Part shown: one piece after another, positions 16,726-26,300 of the stretch
How the letters are laid out: every line of letters begins with the position of its first letter
Numbering within the stretch: position 1 is the stretch's first letter
Origin: Palsa-504 sp963800415
Lineage (GTDB): Bacteria > Actinomycetota > Actinomycetes > Streptosporangiales > Streptosporangiaceae
Direction: 5' to 3'
NCBI GenBank assembly: GCA_963800415.1
Contig: CAWDBS010000050.1
Span: forward strand, 81,961 to 145,960
Length of the DNA: 64,000 nt
The notes under the pieces: generated by a model
What the model was told of the DNA's origin: nothing
Seen by the model: only the letters and a program-made list of their open reading frames with translations
The model's database searches: none
Position numbers and translations under genes: made by a program

Positions 16726-17670
16726 GTGACCGCGGACCCGGTGGCCTCCCTCCCGCCGGTGGCGGCCGGGCCGAGCCGCGAGTGGCGCGTGCCGTTCCCG
16801 GTCGACGTCCGCCTCACCCTGTCGGTGCACCGGCGCGGCGGCGGCGATCCCGCCTACGCCACCGACGCGGCCGGCGCCGTCTGGCGCACGTCGCTGACCC
16901 CGGACGGCCCCGGTACGCTGAGCGTCAGGTCGCGCGGCGCGGTCGTGACCGCCCGGGCCTGGGGACCCGGCGCGGGCTGGCTGCTGGACCGGCTGCCCGC
17001 CCAGCTCGGCTTCCACGACGACCGGACGGGGTTCACCGCCCGCCATCGGCTGCTCGGCGAGCTGGCGCTCCGCTACGAGGGGCTCCGGGTCGGGCGCAGC
17101 GGGCGCGTCTTCGAGGCGCTCGTGCCCGCGGTCCTGGAGCAGAAGGTCGTCGGCCGCGAAGCCCACCGCGCCTGGCGGTTCCTGCTGCTCAAGCACGGCG
17201 AGGCGGCCCCGGGCCCGGCCCCGGCCGGGATGCGCGTGGTCCCGCCCCCCCGGACCTGGGCGCGGATACCCTCCTGGGACTGGCACCGGGCCGGCGTCGA
17301 GGGCGTGCGTGCCCGGACGATCATCAACGCCGCGGCGGTCGCGGCCCGGCTCGAGGAGGCGCTGGAGGAAGACCCGGCCGAGGCGGACCGCCGCCTGCGC
17401 TCCTTGCCCGGCATCGGGGCCTGGACCTCGGCCGAAATCAGGCAGCGGGCCATGGGTGACGCCGACGCGGTCTCGGTCGGCGACTACCACCTGCCGAACG
17501 CGGTGGGCTGGACGCTCGCCCGCCGGAAGACCGACGACGCCGGCATGCTGGAGCTCCTCGCGCCGTACGCCGGGCACCGCTACCGGGTGACCCGGCTCAT
17601 CGAGCTGGGCGGCAGCCTGCCCCCGCGCCACGGCCCGCGCATGCCCGTCCGTGACTACCGCGCCTTCTAG
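16726..17670 (+). CDS. AlkA-like DNA-3-methyladenine glycosylase (HhH-GPD superfamily)
   Basis: A base-excision repair enzyme that removes alkylated purines. The GTG start lies 4 bases after the previous stop. Residues about 100-310 form the HhH-GPD fold: EALVPAVLEQKVVGREAHRAWR, the helix-hairpin-helix LRSLPGIGAWTSAEIRQRAMGD, and the catalytic aspartate in SVGDYHLPNAVGW (Asp253). The N-terminal about 95 residues correspond to the AlkA N-terminal domain. No iron-sulfur cluster cysteines are present. It is tightly linked to the nucleotidyltransferase but functionally unrelated to it. Confidence 0.87.
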   Translation: MTADPVASLPPVAAGPSREWRVPFPVDVRLTLSVHRRGGGDPAYATDAAGAVWRTSLTPDGPGTLSVRSRGAVVTARAWGPGAGWLLDRLPAQLGFHDDRTGFTARHRLLGELALRYEGLRVGRSGRVFEALVPAVLEQKVVGREAHRAWRFLLLKHGEAAPGPAPAGMRVVPPPRTWARIPSWDWHRAGVEGVRARTIINAAAVAARLEEALEEDPAEADRRLRSLPGIGAWTSAEIRQRAMGDADAVSVGDYHLPNAVGWTLARRKTDDAGMLELLAPYAGHRYRVTRLIELGGSLPPRHGPRMPVRDYRAF

Positions 17671-17736
17671 CCGCCGACCTGCCGGGCCGGCCAGGGGGCG
17701 CGCCAGCGGGAGAAGTGTGCCGCGTAAAGTGCGAGC

Positions 17737-20382
17737 ATGAGTGTTTCCCGCGGCGACTGTGATGTTCCCACGGCCTCGGCCATGCGCCGGACGCTGGCGC
17801 GGGCCAGGGACGGCAAGCCGCTCGACCGGGACGAGGCGACGGTCTTGCTGCACGCCCGCGGCGAGGACCTGCAGACCCTGCTGGCCTACGCCAGCCGCAC
17901 CCGGGACGCCGGACTTGAAGCCGCCAGCAGGCCCGGCATCATCACCTACTCGCGCAAGGTCTTCATCCCGCTGACCAGGCTGTGCCGGGATCGCTGCGGC
18001 TACTGCACCTTCGCCACGGTCCCGCATCGGCTGCAGAGCATGTACCTGGAACCGGATGAGGTGCTCGCCATCGCCCGCCAGGGCGCGGCCCTCGGCTGCA
18101 AGGAGGCCCTGTTCACCCTGGGCGACAAGCCGGAGGACCGCTGGCACCAGGCCCGGGACTGGCTGGACGCGCACGGCTACGACGACACCCTGTCCTACCT
18201 GCGGGCAATGGCGATCCGCGTGCTGGAGGAAACCGGCCTGCTGCCGCACCTGAACCCGGGCGTGCTGTCCTGGCAGGACTTCCAGCGCCTCAAGCCGGTC
18301 GCCCCGTCCATGGGCATGATGCTCGAGACGACCGCCAGCCGCCTGTTCACCGACAAAGGCGGCCCGCACTTCGGCAGCCCGGACAAGGACCCGGCGGTCC
18401 GGCTCCGCGTGCTGGAGGACGCCGGCCGCAGCAACGTCCCGTTCACCACGGGCATCCTCATCGGCATCGGCGAGAGGATGGCCGAACGCGCCGAATCCGT
18501 CTTCGCCATCCGGAAGATCGCCCGGGAGTACGGCGGCGTCCAGGAAGTCATCGTGCAGAACTTCCGGGCCAAGCCGGACACCAAGATGCGCGACACCCCG
18601 GACGCCGAACTCGACGACCTGGCCGCCACGATCGCCGTGACCAGGCTCATCCTCGGCGCCAAGGCCCGCATCCAGGCGCCGCCCAACCTGGTCGGCGCGC
18701 AGTACGACCTGATCCTGCGGGCCGGCATCGACGACTGGGGCGGCGTCTCCCCGCTGACCCCGGACCACGTCAACCCCGAGCGCCCGTGGCCGGACATCGA
18801 CGAGCTCGCGGCGCGGACCGCCCGGGCGGGCTTCACGCTGCGCGAGCGGCTGACCATCTACCCGCCCTACCTGCGTGAGCCGTGGCTGGACCCGCGGCTG
18901 GCCCGGCACGTGGCCGCGCTGGCCGACCCGGCGACCGGCCTGGCCGCCGACGGCGCCATGCCGCGCGGCCTGCCGTGGCAGGAACCCGACGGCGGCTGGG
19001 GCGGTGACGGATCCGGCCGCACCGACCTGCACGTCACCATCGACACCACCGGCCGCACCCATGACCGCCGCGAGGACTTCGCCGAGGTCTACGGTGACTG
19101 GAAGGAGATAGCCGAACGGTCCGGGTCGCCCGCCCCGGCTCAGTCCCCGCGCCCGGGCGCCCAGGGTGCCCCGGCCGTGCTGGGCGCCCCGGCCGTGCTG
19201 GCCGCCGGTGAGGTCGCCGCCGCGCTCCGGCAGGCCGAACGTGACCCGGCCGCCCTCACCGACGACCAGGCCGTCGCCCTGCTGTCCGCCGACGGCCCCG
19301 ACCTCGAGGCGCTGGCCGGGCTGGCCGACGCGCTGCGCCGCGAGGTGAAGGGGGACGACGTCACCTACGTCGTCACCCGCAACATCAACTTCACCAACGT
19401 CTGCTACACCGGCTGCCGGTTCTGCGCGTTCGCGCAACGCCGCACCGACGCCGACGCGTACACGCTGTCGCTGCAGCAGATCGGTGACCGCGCCGCCGAG
19501 GCGTGGGACGCCGGCGCCACCGAGGTGTGCATGCAGGGCGGTATCCATCCCGACTTGCCAGGGACAGCATATTTCGAAATCGCTTCCGAAGTCAAGCGCC
19601 GGTGCCCAGATCTTCACGTACACGCGTTCTCTGCCATGGAGGTGGTGAACGGCGCCTCCCGCACCGGCCTGCCGATCAGGGAGTGGCTGGTCCGGGCCAG
19701 GGACGCGGGCGTCAGTTCGCTGCCGGGGACGGCGGCGGAGATCCTCGACGACGACGTGCGCTGGGTGCTGACCAAGGGCAAGCTGCCCGCCTCGGTGTGG
19801 ATCGAGGTGATCACCACCGCGCACGAGCTCGGCCTGCCGACCTCGGCCACGATGATGTACGGGCACGTTGACGGCCCGGGGCACTGGGTCGGGCACCTGC
19901 GGGTGATCCGGTCCATCCAGGAGCGCACCGGCGGCTTCACCGAGTTCGTGCTGCTGCCGTTCATCCACGAGAATGCCCCCATCTACCTGGCCGGGCTGGC
20001 CCGGCCCGGGCCGACCCGGCGGGAGAACCGGGCCGTGCACGCGGTGTCCCGGCTGCTGCTGCACGGGGCGATCGACTCGATCCAGTGCTCCTGGGTCAAG
20101 CTCGGCGACGAGGGCTGCCGCGACGCGCTCCGGGGCGGCGCCAACGACCTGGGCGGCACGCTGATGGAGGAGACCATCAGCCGGATGGCCGGCGCGGACC
20201 ACGGGTCCTACAAGACGATCAGCGGGCTCCGCGCGATCGCCGAGCCGCTCGGCCGCCCGCTGCGCCAGCGCACCACCACCTACGGCGAGGTCCCGGAGGA
20301 ACGGCGCGCCGCGGCGGCCGCCTCCGACGGCGTCTGCACGTCGGTCCGGTCCGGCCTGCCCCTGCTTACCGGGTCACGATGA
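17737..20382 (+). CDS. fbiC: 7,8-didemethyl-8-hydroxy-5-deazariboflavin (FO) synthase FbiC
   Basis: FbiC makes FO, the deazaflavin core of coenzyme F420, from tyrosine and 5-amino-6-ribitylamino-uracil. The 881-residue protein is the bacterial fusion of CofG and CofH, two radical-SAM domains. The first iron-sulfur motif is CRDRCGYC (Cys83, Cys87, Cys90); the second is CYTGCRFC (Cys556, Cys560, Cys563). Both are intact. The linker (about residues 465-490) holds a tandem 6-residue repeat, APAVLG and APAVLA. The 3' end overlaps the convergent fbiB by 17 bases. With fbiA/fbiB it supplies most of the F420 pathway; no fbiD/cofC guanylyltransferase is recognised in this window. Confidence 0.97.
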   Translation: MSVSRGDCDVPTASAMRRTLARARDGKPLDRDEATVLLHARGEDLQTLLAYASRTRDAGLEAASRPGIITYSRKVFIPLTRLCRDRCGYCTFATVPHRLQSMYLEPDEVLAIARQGAALGCKEALFTLGDKPEDRWHQARDWLDAHGYDDTLSYLRAMAIRVLEETGLLPHLNPGVLSWQDFQRLKPVAPSMGMMLETTASRLFTDKGGPHFGSPDKDPAVRLRVLEDAGRSNVPFTTGILIGIGERMAERAESVFAIRKIAREYGGVQEVIVQNFRAKPDTKMRDTPDAELDDLAATIAVTRLILGAKARIQAPPNLVGAQYDLILRAGIDDWGGVSPLTPDHVNPERPWPDIDELAARTARAGFTLRERLTIYPPYLREPWLDPRLARHVAALADPATGLAADGAMPRGLPWQEPDGGWGGDGSGRTDLHVTIDTTGRTHDRREDFAEVYGDWKEIAERSGSPAPAQSPRPGAQGAPAVLGAPAVLAAGEVAAALRQAERDPAALTDDQAVALLSADGPDLEALAGLADALRREVKGDDVTYVVTRNINFTNVCYTGCRFCAFAQRRTDADAYTLSLQQIGDRAAEAWDAGATEVCMQGGIHPDLPGTAYFEIASEVKRRCPDLHVHAFSAMEVVNGASRTGLPIREWLVRARDAGVSSLPGTAAEILDDDVRWVLTKGKLPASVWIEVITTAHELGLPTSATMMYGHVDGPGHWVGHLRVIRSIQERTGGFTEFVLLPFIHENAPIYLAGLARPGPTRRENRAVHAVSRLLLHGAIDSIQCSWVKLGDEGCRDALRGGANDLGGTLMEETISRMAGADHGSYKTISGLRAIAEPLGRPLRQRTTTYGEVPEERRAAAAASDGVCTSVRSGLPLLTGSR
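19168..19203 (+). repeat. 18-bp tandem duplication in the FbiC inter-domain linker
   Basis: Two copies, 19168-19185 and 19186-19203, differ at one base and encode APAVLG and APAVLA between the CofG-like and CofH-like domains. Confidence 0.85.
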
Positions 20383-21100
20383 AGTCGCCCGGGTCGCGCG
20401 GCGGGCGGGACCTGGCCTGCTCGGCGGGGTGCCCGACGGCGATGGCGCCCATCGGCCGCCAGCCGTCCGGCAGCTCCATCGCCCGGGCGGCGACGTCCTG
20501 GCAGAACAGGGTGCTCGAGATCCACGCCGACCCGAGCCCGTCCACGGCCAGCGCGATGAGCAGGTTCTGCACCGCCGCACCCATCGCGACGACGAACATG
20601 GCCTGCTCGGCGTGGGACCGCCGCTCATCGGGATAGTCGTGCGCCGCGTCGGCCACCAGGCACGGCACCACGATCAGCGGCGCCTGCCTGAGCGGTTCGC
20701 CGCGCCGGATCCGGCGGCCGATCTGCTCTTCGGTAAACCCGTCGCGGCGCAGGTCGGCGATCCAGGCCTCGACCATGGCGTCCAGCAGGGCCGTGCGGGC
20801 CGCGGCCGATTCCAGCAGGACGAACCGCCACGGCTCGCTATGGTGCGGCGCGGGTGCGGTCAGCGCGGTGGCGACGGCCCGGCGGACCGCCCCGGCGTCG
20901 ACGGGTTCGGCGGTGAACGCCCGGATGGTCCGGCGGGCCAGTGGCACGTCCGCCGAGCCGAACCGGAACATGTCCTCGTCGGCCGGCCGGATGATGGCCC
21001 GCGCGCCCGGGCCATCCGGCTCGGTGACCAGCTCGGCCAGGCCGCGCACCACCGCCACCGGGACGCGCCGTGACTTGCCCTTGACCAGGTCGCGGCGGCG
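20366..21100 (-). CDS. fbiB: FbiB C-terminal FMN-reductase domain (frameshifted from the N-terminal half)
   Basis: This half encodes the nitroreductase-fold domain of FbiB: VPLARRTIRAFTAEPVDAGAVRRAVATALTAPAPHHSEPWRFVLL, RQAPLIVVPCLVADAAHDYPD, AMFVVAMGAAVQNLLIALAVDGLGSAWISSTLF and DGWRPMGAIAVGHP. In mycobacterial FbiB this FMN domain reduces dehydro-F420-0. It reads continuously with the gamma-glutamyl ligase half only if one base is restored in the GCC-repeat tract at 21088-21104: EIAAAA then DLVKGKSRRVPVAVVRG. There is no independent start with a ribosome-binding site. The stop (20366-20368) overlaps the end of fbiC on the other strand. Confidence 0.88.
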   Translation of the reverse strand, partial: RRRDLVKGKSRRVPVAVVRGLAELVTEPDGPGARAIIRPADEDMFRFGSADVPLARRTIRAFTAEPVDAGAVRRAVATALTAPAPHHSEPWRFVLLESAAARTALLDAMVEAWIADLRRDGFTEEQIGRRIRRGEPLRQAPLIVVPCLVADAAHDYPDERRSHAEQAMFVVAMGAAVQNLLIALAVDGLGSAWISSTLFCQDVAARAMELPDGWRPMGAIAVGHPAEQARSRPPRDPGDFIVTR

Positions 21101-21666
21101 GCGATCTCGTCCGCCACGGCGGCCACCGTGACCTCGAGGATGTTGCCGAACGTGTCGGCCTCGCCGCGGTGGTCCCGCACCGGGAGCACTCCGGCCGCGC
21201 CGATCGCGTTGTCCGTCTGGCCGGCCCGCCACGGCCGGCCCATCGTGTCGGTGACGAGCACGCCGATGGTGACGCCGACCCGGCCGTGCAGTGCTTTGCG
21301 TAGCCGCCGTGCGGACTCGTCCGGATCCTCGGGCAGTAGCACGACGGTCCCCGGGGCGGTGTTGGACTCGTCCACGCCGGCCGCGGCCAGGACCAGGCCG
21401 TGCCGGGTCTGCGCGATGGTGGTGGGACCGCGCCGGGCGACCACCCGGACCGTCTCCGCCTCGATGGCCTGCTCGCGGGAGACGGCGACCACCCGGCCCT
21501 CGGCCTTGCTCACGATCTTGGAGGTGACCACGAGGATGTCGCCGTCGCGCAGATCGGGAACCGCGCCGGCGATGAGCGCCGCCAGGTCGCTGCCCGCGGT
21601 GATCTCGGGCAGCCCGGTCACTGCGATGACGGTGACCGGCGCGCTGTCCATCATGGGCGCCGTCAC
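21089..21666 (-). CDS. fbiB: FbiB N-terminal coenzyme F420-0:L-glutamate ligase domain
   Basis: The CofE-like half adds gamma-linked glutamates to F420-0 using GTP. Motifs are GLPEITAGSDLAALI, DGDILVVTSKIVSKAEGRVV, ESNTAPGTVVLLPEDPDESARRLRKAL and VLVTDTMGRPWRAGQTDNAIGAAGVLP, all characteristic of CofE/FbiB. GTG 21666 overlaps the fbiA stop by four bases (GTGA); ATG 21654 is an alternative. After EIAAAA the frame diverges into nonsense (TWSRASHG) because one base is missing from the GCC run. The restored gene, 20366-21666, would encode about 433 residues, the usual length of two-domain FbiB. Confidence 0.9.
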
Positions 21667-22610
21667 CTCAGCTCCCGGGCCAGGTCCAGCGCGGCCCGGG
21701 CGATCGCCGCGGTGGCAGGCAGGTCGCGCATGTAAAGCGGGAGCGCCCGGACCTCGATTCCGGCCAGCGCCGGGTTGTCCGCGGCCGCCTTGTCCTGGTC
21801 GTCGACGAGCCAGCCGCCGATCAGCCCGGCGCCGTAGTGCGCGGCGACCGCGGCGGCCGAGGTGTCCACCCCGATCGCGGCCAGGCAGGCGTCGGCCATC
21901 CCGCGCACCGGCGCGCCGCCGATGATGGGCGATACGCCGACCACGGTCTTGGCCGCGACCGCGGCCCGGATGCCGGGCACGGCCAGGATGGTGCCGATGC
22001 TGACCACCGGGTTGGACGGCGGGAACAGGACCGCGTCGGCCGTGCCGATGGCGTCGAGCACGCCGGGCGCGGGCCGGGCCTGCGCGGCGCCGGACGCGGT
22101 GATCTCCGCCGCGGGCGTCCCGGCGTGCAGGCGCACCCACCACTCCTGGAAGTGGACCACGCGCCGCTCGCCGGAATCCTGGAGCACGACGTGGGTCTCG
22201 ACCGGGTCGTCGGACATCGGCAGCAGCCGCACGCCGGGCTGCCACCGGCGGCAGAGCACCTCGGTGACGGCGGACAGCGGCTGGCCGTCCGCCAGCAGCT
22301 GGCTGCGCAGGATATGGGTGGCGAAGTCCCGGTCACCGAGCGTGAACCAGTCGGGGCTGGCGCCGTACGCGGCGAGCTCGGCCCGGATGCTGAACGTCTC
22401 CCCGTCCCGCCCCCAGCCCTGGTCCTCATTGATGCCGCCGCCCAGCGTGTACATCACGGTGTCCAGGTCCGGGCAGACCCGCAGGCCGAACAGCGTGATG
22501 TCGTCGCCGGTGTTCCCGATGACGGTGATCTCGGCGTCGGGGGCAGCCCGCCGCAGGCCGCGGAGAAAGCGGGCGGCGCCCACGCCGCCAGCGAGCACGG
22601 TGATGCGCAT
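21663..22610 (-). CDS. fbiA: FbiA (CofD-like) phospholactate/phosphoenolpyruvate transferase
   Basis: FbiA joins FO with the activated three-carbon unit (phosphoenolpyruvyl-GPP in actinobacteria) to give dehydro-F420-0. The 315-residue protein starts MRITVLAGGVGAARFLRGL, with the nucleotide-binding GGVGAARF, and has VIGNTGDDITLFGLRVCPDLDTVMYTLGG, FTLGDRDFATHILRSQLL, LFPPSNPVVSIGTIL and GVSPIIGGAPVRGMAD, all canonical CofD/FbiA motifs. It is the first gene of fbiA-fbiB and lies divergent from whiB2, the same arrangement as in mycobacteria. Confidence 0.96.
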   Translation of the reverse strand: MRITVLAGGVGAARFLRGLRRAAPDAEITVIGNTGDDITLFGLRVCPDLDTVMYTLGGGINEDQGWGRDGETFSIRAELAAYGASPDWFTLGDRDFATHILRSQLLADGQPLSAVTEVLCRRWQPGVRLLPMSDDPVETHVVLQDSGERRVVHFQEWWVRLHAGTPAAEITASGAAQARPAPGVLDAIGTADAVLFPPSNPVVSIGTILAVPGIRAAVAAKTVVGVSPIIGGAPVRGMADACLAAIGVDTSAAAVAAHYGAGLIGGWLVDDQDKAAADNPALAGIEVRALPLYMRDLPATAAIARAALDLARELR

Positions 22611-22781
22611 AACTGTAAAGTGTGGCAGGTTCCCCCGGGGGCCATCGGCCGCGGTCCGCGGACCCGCCCGCGGACCCGCCCGCGGACCTGAGCGGTCGTA
22701 ACGATGCGTAGTCGGACCTCAGTCTCTGAGTGATTTATCTCGCATCTCGGACAATGCGGCGACCATTATCACCTTTTCCCC

Positions 22782-22811
22782 TTGACTTGAAGCAAGACAC
22801 GCGCGTGTAAT
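22782..22811 (+). promoter_or_regulatory. Candidate sigma-70-type promoter upstream of whiB2
   Basis: TTGACT (22782-22787) and TGTAAT (22806-22811) are spaced by 18 bases, about 78 bases before the whiB2 GTG. The spacer contains the small palindrome CACGCGCGTG. This is a consensus match only; no transcript data are available. Confidence 0.4.
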
Positions 22812-22888
22812 TTCATTGGTGTGATTCTCGTCCCCCGGGGGAGTAGGGGGCGAGGCCGGGGGCTCCGAGTGGGGAGGGAGGACGCGCT

Positions 22889-23164
22889 GTGACTGAGGTC
22901 ATCGTCCCGCTGGCGCAGGTCTTCGTCAGTCCAGATGACGAGGACGAGCTGGGCTGGCAGGATCAGGCGCTGTGCGCACAGACAGATCCGGAGGCGTTCT
23001 TCCCGGAAAAGGGAGGATCGACCCGGGAGGCCAAGCGAGTGTGCCGTAGCTGCGAAGTCCGGGCCGAGTGCCTGGAGTACGCGCTCGAGCACGACGAGCG
23101 GTTCGGCATCTGGGGCGGCCTGTCAGAACGCGAGCGGCGCCGTCTGAAGCGCGAGGCCATCTAG
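22889..23164 (+). CDS. whiB2: WhiB-family iron-sulfur transcriptional regulator, WhiB2/WhmD type
   Basis: A 91-residue [4Fe-4S] regulator that binds the primary sigma factor and controls septation and differentiation in actinobacteria. Cys29, Cys52, Cys55 and Cys61 (LCAQTD...VCRSCEVRAEC) are the cluster ligands. The GIWGG turn and the basic tail SERERRRLKRE complete the family pattern, and QALCAQTDPEAFFPEKGGSTREAK is near-identical to WhiB2/WhiB as I know them. The GTG at 22889 follows GGGAGGGAGG. The position beside fbiA matches the mycobacterial whiB2-fbiA-fbiB locus. Confidence 0.95.
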   Translation: MTEVIVPLAQVFVSPDDEDELGWQDQALCAQTDPEAFFPEKGGSTREAKRVCRSCEVRAECLEYALEHDERFGIWGGLSERERRRLKREAI

Positions 23165-23355
23165 CGGGTTCCGGGGGTCCTCCCCTGGGGCCAGCACCGC
23201 CGGCCGGACATCGTGTGTTCACCTCACTGTGCGAGTCTGCGCTGTGTATGTTTAGTCCTGCGTGAGCCCAGGGGGAGTCGTTCACGTAGTCCACGCGCTC
23301 TTGCCGGGCGGGTAGCCGTGCGGGGCGCCGTCGCCCAGGCCATCAGACAGGACCC

Positions 23356-26300
23356 TTGTCACAGAACGCAGCGCACCTCCGCCCCGCCGTCACCGCCGTG
23401 GTCGTCGCGCACGACGCCGCCCGGCAGCTGCCGGGTCTGGTGCGTGCGGTGCGCGAGCAGACGCATCCGGTGCAGCGCCTGGTCGGGGTGGATACCGGCA
23501 GCCAGGACCGCAGCGGAGCAGCACTGACCGAGCTACTCGGCCAGGACGCGGTCTTCGGCATGGAACCGGACACCGGTTTCGGCGCCGCCGTCGCCCGCGC
23601 GCTGCAGCACCCCGCGGCCCGCACGCCCGCATCCGGATCCCCGGGCGGCCAGGCGTCGGCGACAGAGTGGGTCTGGCTGCTCCACGATGACTGCGAGCCG
23701 GCCGCCGATGCCCTGGAGCAGCTACTCGCCGCGGCCGGCCGCAGCCGGTCGGCGGCGGTCCTCGGGCCGAAGCTGAGGGACCTGTCGGACCGCCGGGTGG
23801 TGCGCGAGGCGGGCATCACCACCGACCGGGCCGGACGGCGCCTGACCGGGGTCGAGCCGGGTGAGATCGACCAGGGCCAGCACGACGGCAGCCGGGCCGT
23901 GCTCGCGGTCAGCTCGGCGGGCATGCTGGTCCGGCGTGACGTCTGGGATCAGCTCGGCGGCTTCGACGCCAACCTGCCCCTGTTCCGTGACGACATCGAT
24001 TTCTGCTGGCGGGCGCACGCGGCCGGCTACGAGGTCCGGGTGATCACCGACGCGGTGGTATACCACCGCGAGCTCTCGGCCCGGCAGATCCGCAAGACGC
24101 CCGCGACCGGCGGCCATCCGCGCCTGCTCGACCGGCGCAGCGCGCTGTACGTCTTCGCGGTCAACCTGCCGCTGCGGCCCATGGTCGGGGTGGTGGGCGG
24201 CTGCGTCGCCGGGTCCCTGGTGCGCGCGGCCTACTTCCTCCTCACCAAGCAGCAGCGCAAGGCGGCGGCTCACCTCGGCGCGGTGGCCTGGCTGCTGCGG
24301 CACCCGCTGCTGCTCTGGCGCGCGCGCCGCCGCCGTGCCGCCCACCGCAAGCACGGCTACGCCGTCCTGCGTGGCCAGCTGCCGCGCGCCCGCACGCTGA
24401 CCCGGCTCGCCGAATCAGTCGCGGGCGTGCTGACCCGCGGATCGGGCTACGACAGCGGCGGACTGCACCACGCCGTGGTGGACGAGTCCGGCGACGACCT
24501 GCCGGTGCCCGCCACCGATTCGGTCCTCCGGCGCGTGCTCACCAGCCCGGGCGTCCTGCTCTTCGCCGGGCTGGCCGTGGTCGCGCTGGTCGCGGAGCGG
24601 TCGCTGACCGGCTCGGTGCTGTCGGGATCGGCCACGCTCGGCGGCGGGACGCTGGTGCCGCCCTGGGGCGGGGCGGGCCGCTTGTGGCACGAGTACCTGG
24701 CCGGCTACCACGACACGGGCATCGGCTCGGCCGCGAGCACGCCGGCCTACGTCGGCGCGCTGGCCGCCCTGGCCACCGCGAGCGGCGGCAAGCCGTGGCT
24801 GGCCACGGACGTGCTGCTGCTCGGCTGCGTGCCGCTGGCCGGGGTGACGGCGTTCCTCGCCACCCGGCGCCTCACGTCCGTCCTGGCCGCGCGAATCTGG
24901 ATCGCGGTCAGCTACGCCCTGCTCCCGGTGGCGATGGGGGCGGTGGCGGCCGGCCGGATCGGCACCGTGGTCGCCTTCGTGCTGCTCCCGCTGATCGGCC
25001 TCATGGCCGGCCGGATACTGGCCGGGACGCCGCGGGCGGCGCGCCGCGCGGCCTGGGCGGCCGGCCTGCTGACCGCGATCGCGGCGGCCTTCGTGCCGCT
25101 GGCCTGGCTGGTCGCGGTGATCGCCGCGGTCGCGGCCGCGGCGGCCTGGTCCTGGCTCGGCTCCCGGACGGTGATCAACGCCGCCATCGTCGCCGTGCTG
25201 CCCGCCGTCATCCTCATACCGTGGACCCTCCACCTGGTCACTAACCCGTCCGTGTTCTTCGGCGAGGCGGGCCTGGTCCGGCCCGGGCTCGCCGCCGCCG
25301 GCCTGCGGCCGGGGTCGTTGCTGCTGCTCAGCCCTGGCGGCCCCGGGCTGCCGCCGGCCTGGGTCACCGCCGGGCTCGTGCTGCCCGCGTTCGGCGCGCT
25401 GCTCGTCCGCCGGCGCGCCGGCCTGGTGTACGCCGGATGGGCCATCGCCCTGGGCGGCCTGGCCATGGCCCTGGTGGTGAGCCGCGCCCGGATCACGCCG
25501 CCGCAAGGCGGCGCCGCCGTCAGCGCCTGGCCCGGCCTGGCGATCGCCATCGCCGCGGCCGGCCTGCTGCTGGCGGCCACGCCGCTGATCGAGACGGTCG
25601 GCCGCAGCCTGAGCGGGGCCGGGGAGCCCGGCACCGGGCGGTCCCCGACGCGGCTTGGCGCCGGCTGGCGCTTCCTCGCCACCGTGGCCGGCCTGGCCGT
25701 GGCGGTCTCGGTGCCGGCCCTGGCGGCCGGATACTGGCTGGCCGGCGGGCTCGCCGGCCCGGTGGCCGCGGTCCGGCTGCCGCTCCTGCCGGCTTTCGTG
25801 GCGGCTTCGTCGGCGGGGCCGGACCGGACCAGGACGCTGGTGCTCCGTCAGAATAGAGCGGGGCAGGACGGCGGGACGCTGTCCTACGCCGTCCTGCGCG
25901 ACGCCGACCCGGTGCCGGGCGAGCCCGAACTAGCCCAGACCGCTTCCTCCTCGCGCGCCCTGGGGAGCGTGGTGGCCTCGCTGGCCGCCGCGGGCGGCGG
26001 TGACGCGGGCGACACCGGGCGGGCGCTGAGCCAGTTCGACATCGGTTACGTCCTGCTGCCCGGCCCGATCGACCAGGCACTGGCGCGCCAGCTCAACGCG
26101 GCGGCCGGCCTGCAGCCGGTGACCAAGGCGTCCGCCTACGACCTGTGGCAGGTGTCGGGGACGGTGGCGCGTGTCCGCGTCCTCACCCCGGGCGGCGCCG
26201 CCGTCTCCGTCCCCTCGGGACCGATCGGCGTCAACGCGGTCATCGCCCCGGGCACCTCGGGCACGCTAGTGCTGGCGGAGACCGCGGGCGGCTGGTCCGC

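Noticed and set aside
16402..20202. 1266-codon open frame on the minus strand opposite the nucleotidyltransferase, AlkA-like and fbiC genes
   Set aside because: Composition is Arg/Gly/His/Ala/Gln-rich antisense translation typical of high-GC genomes, with no recognisable domain; the plus-strand genes are all conserved.
22631..22690. Mobile-element terminus in the GC-rich repeats upstream of fbiA (CGCGGACCCGCC duplicated)
   Set aside because: Only a short direct repeat is present, with no transposase, target-site duplication or partner end.
24415..25506. Minus-strand 363-codon frame opposite the giant glycosyltransferase
   Set aside because: Arg/Gly/Gln-rich antisense product of a membrane-helix coding region; no start signal or homology.
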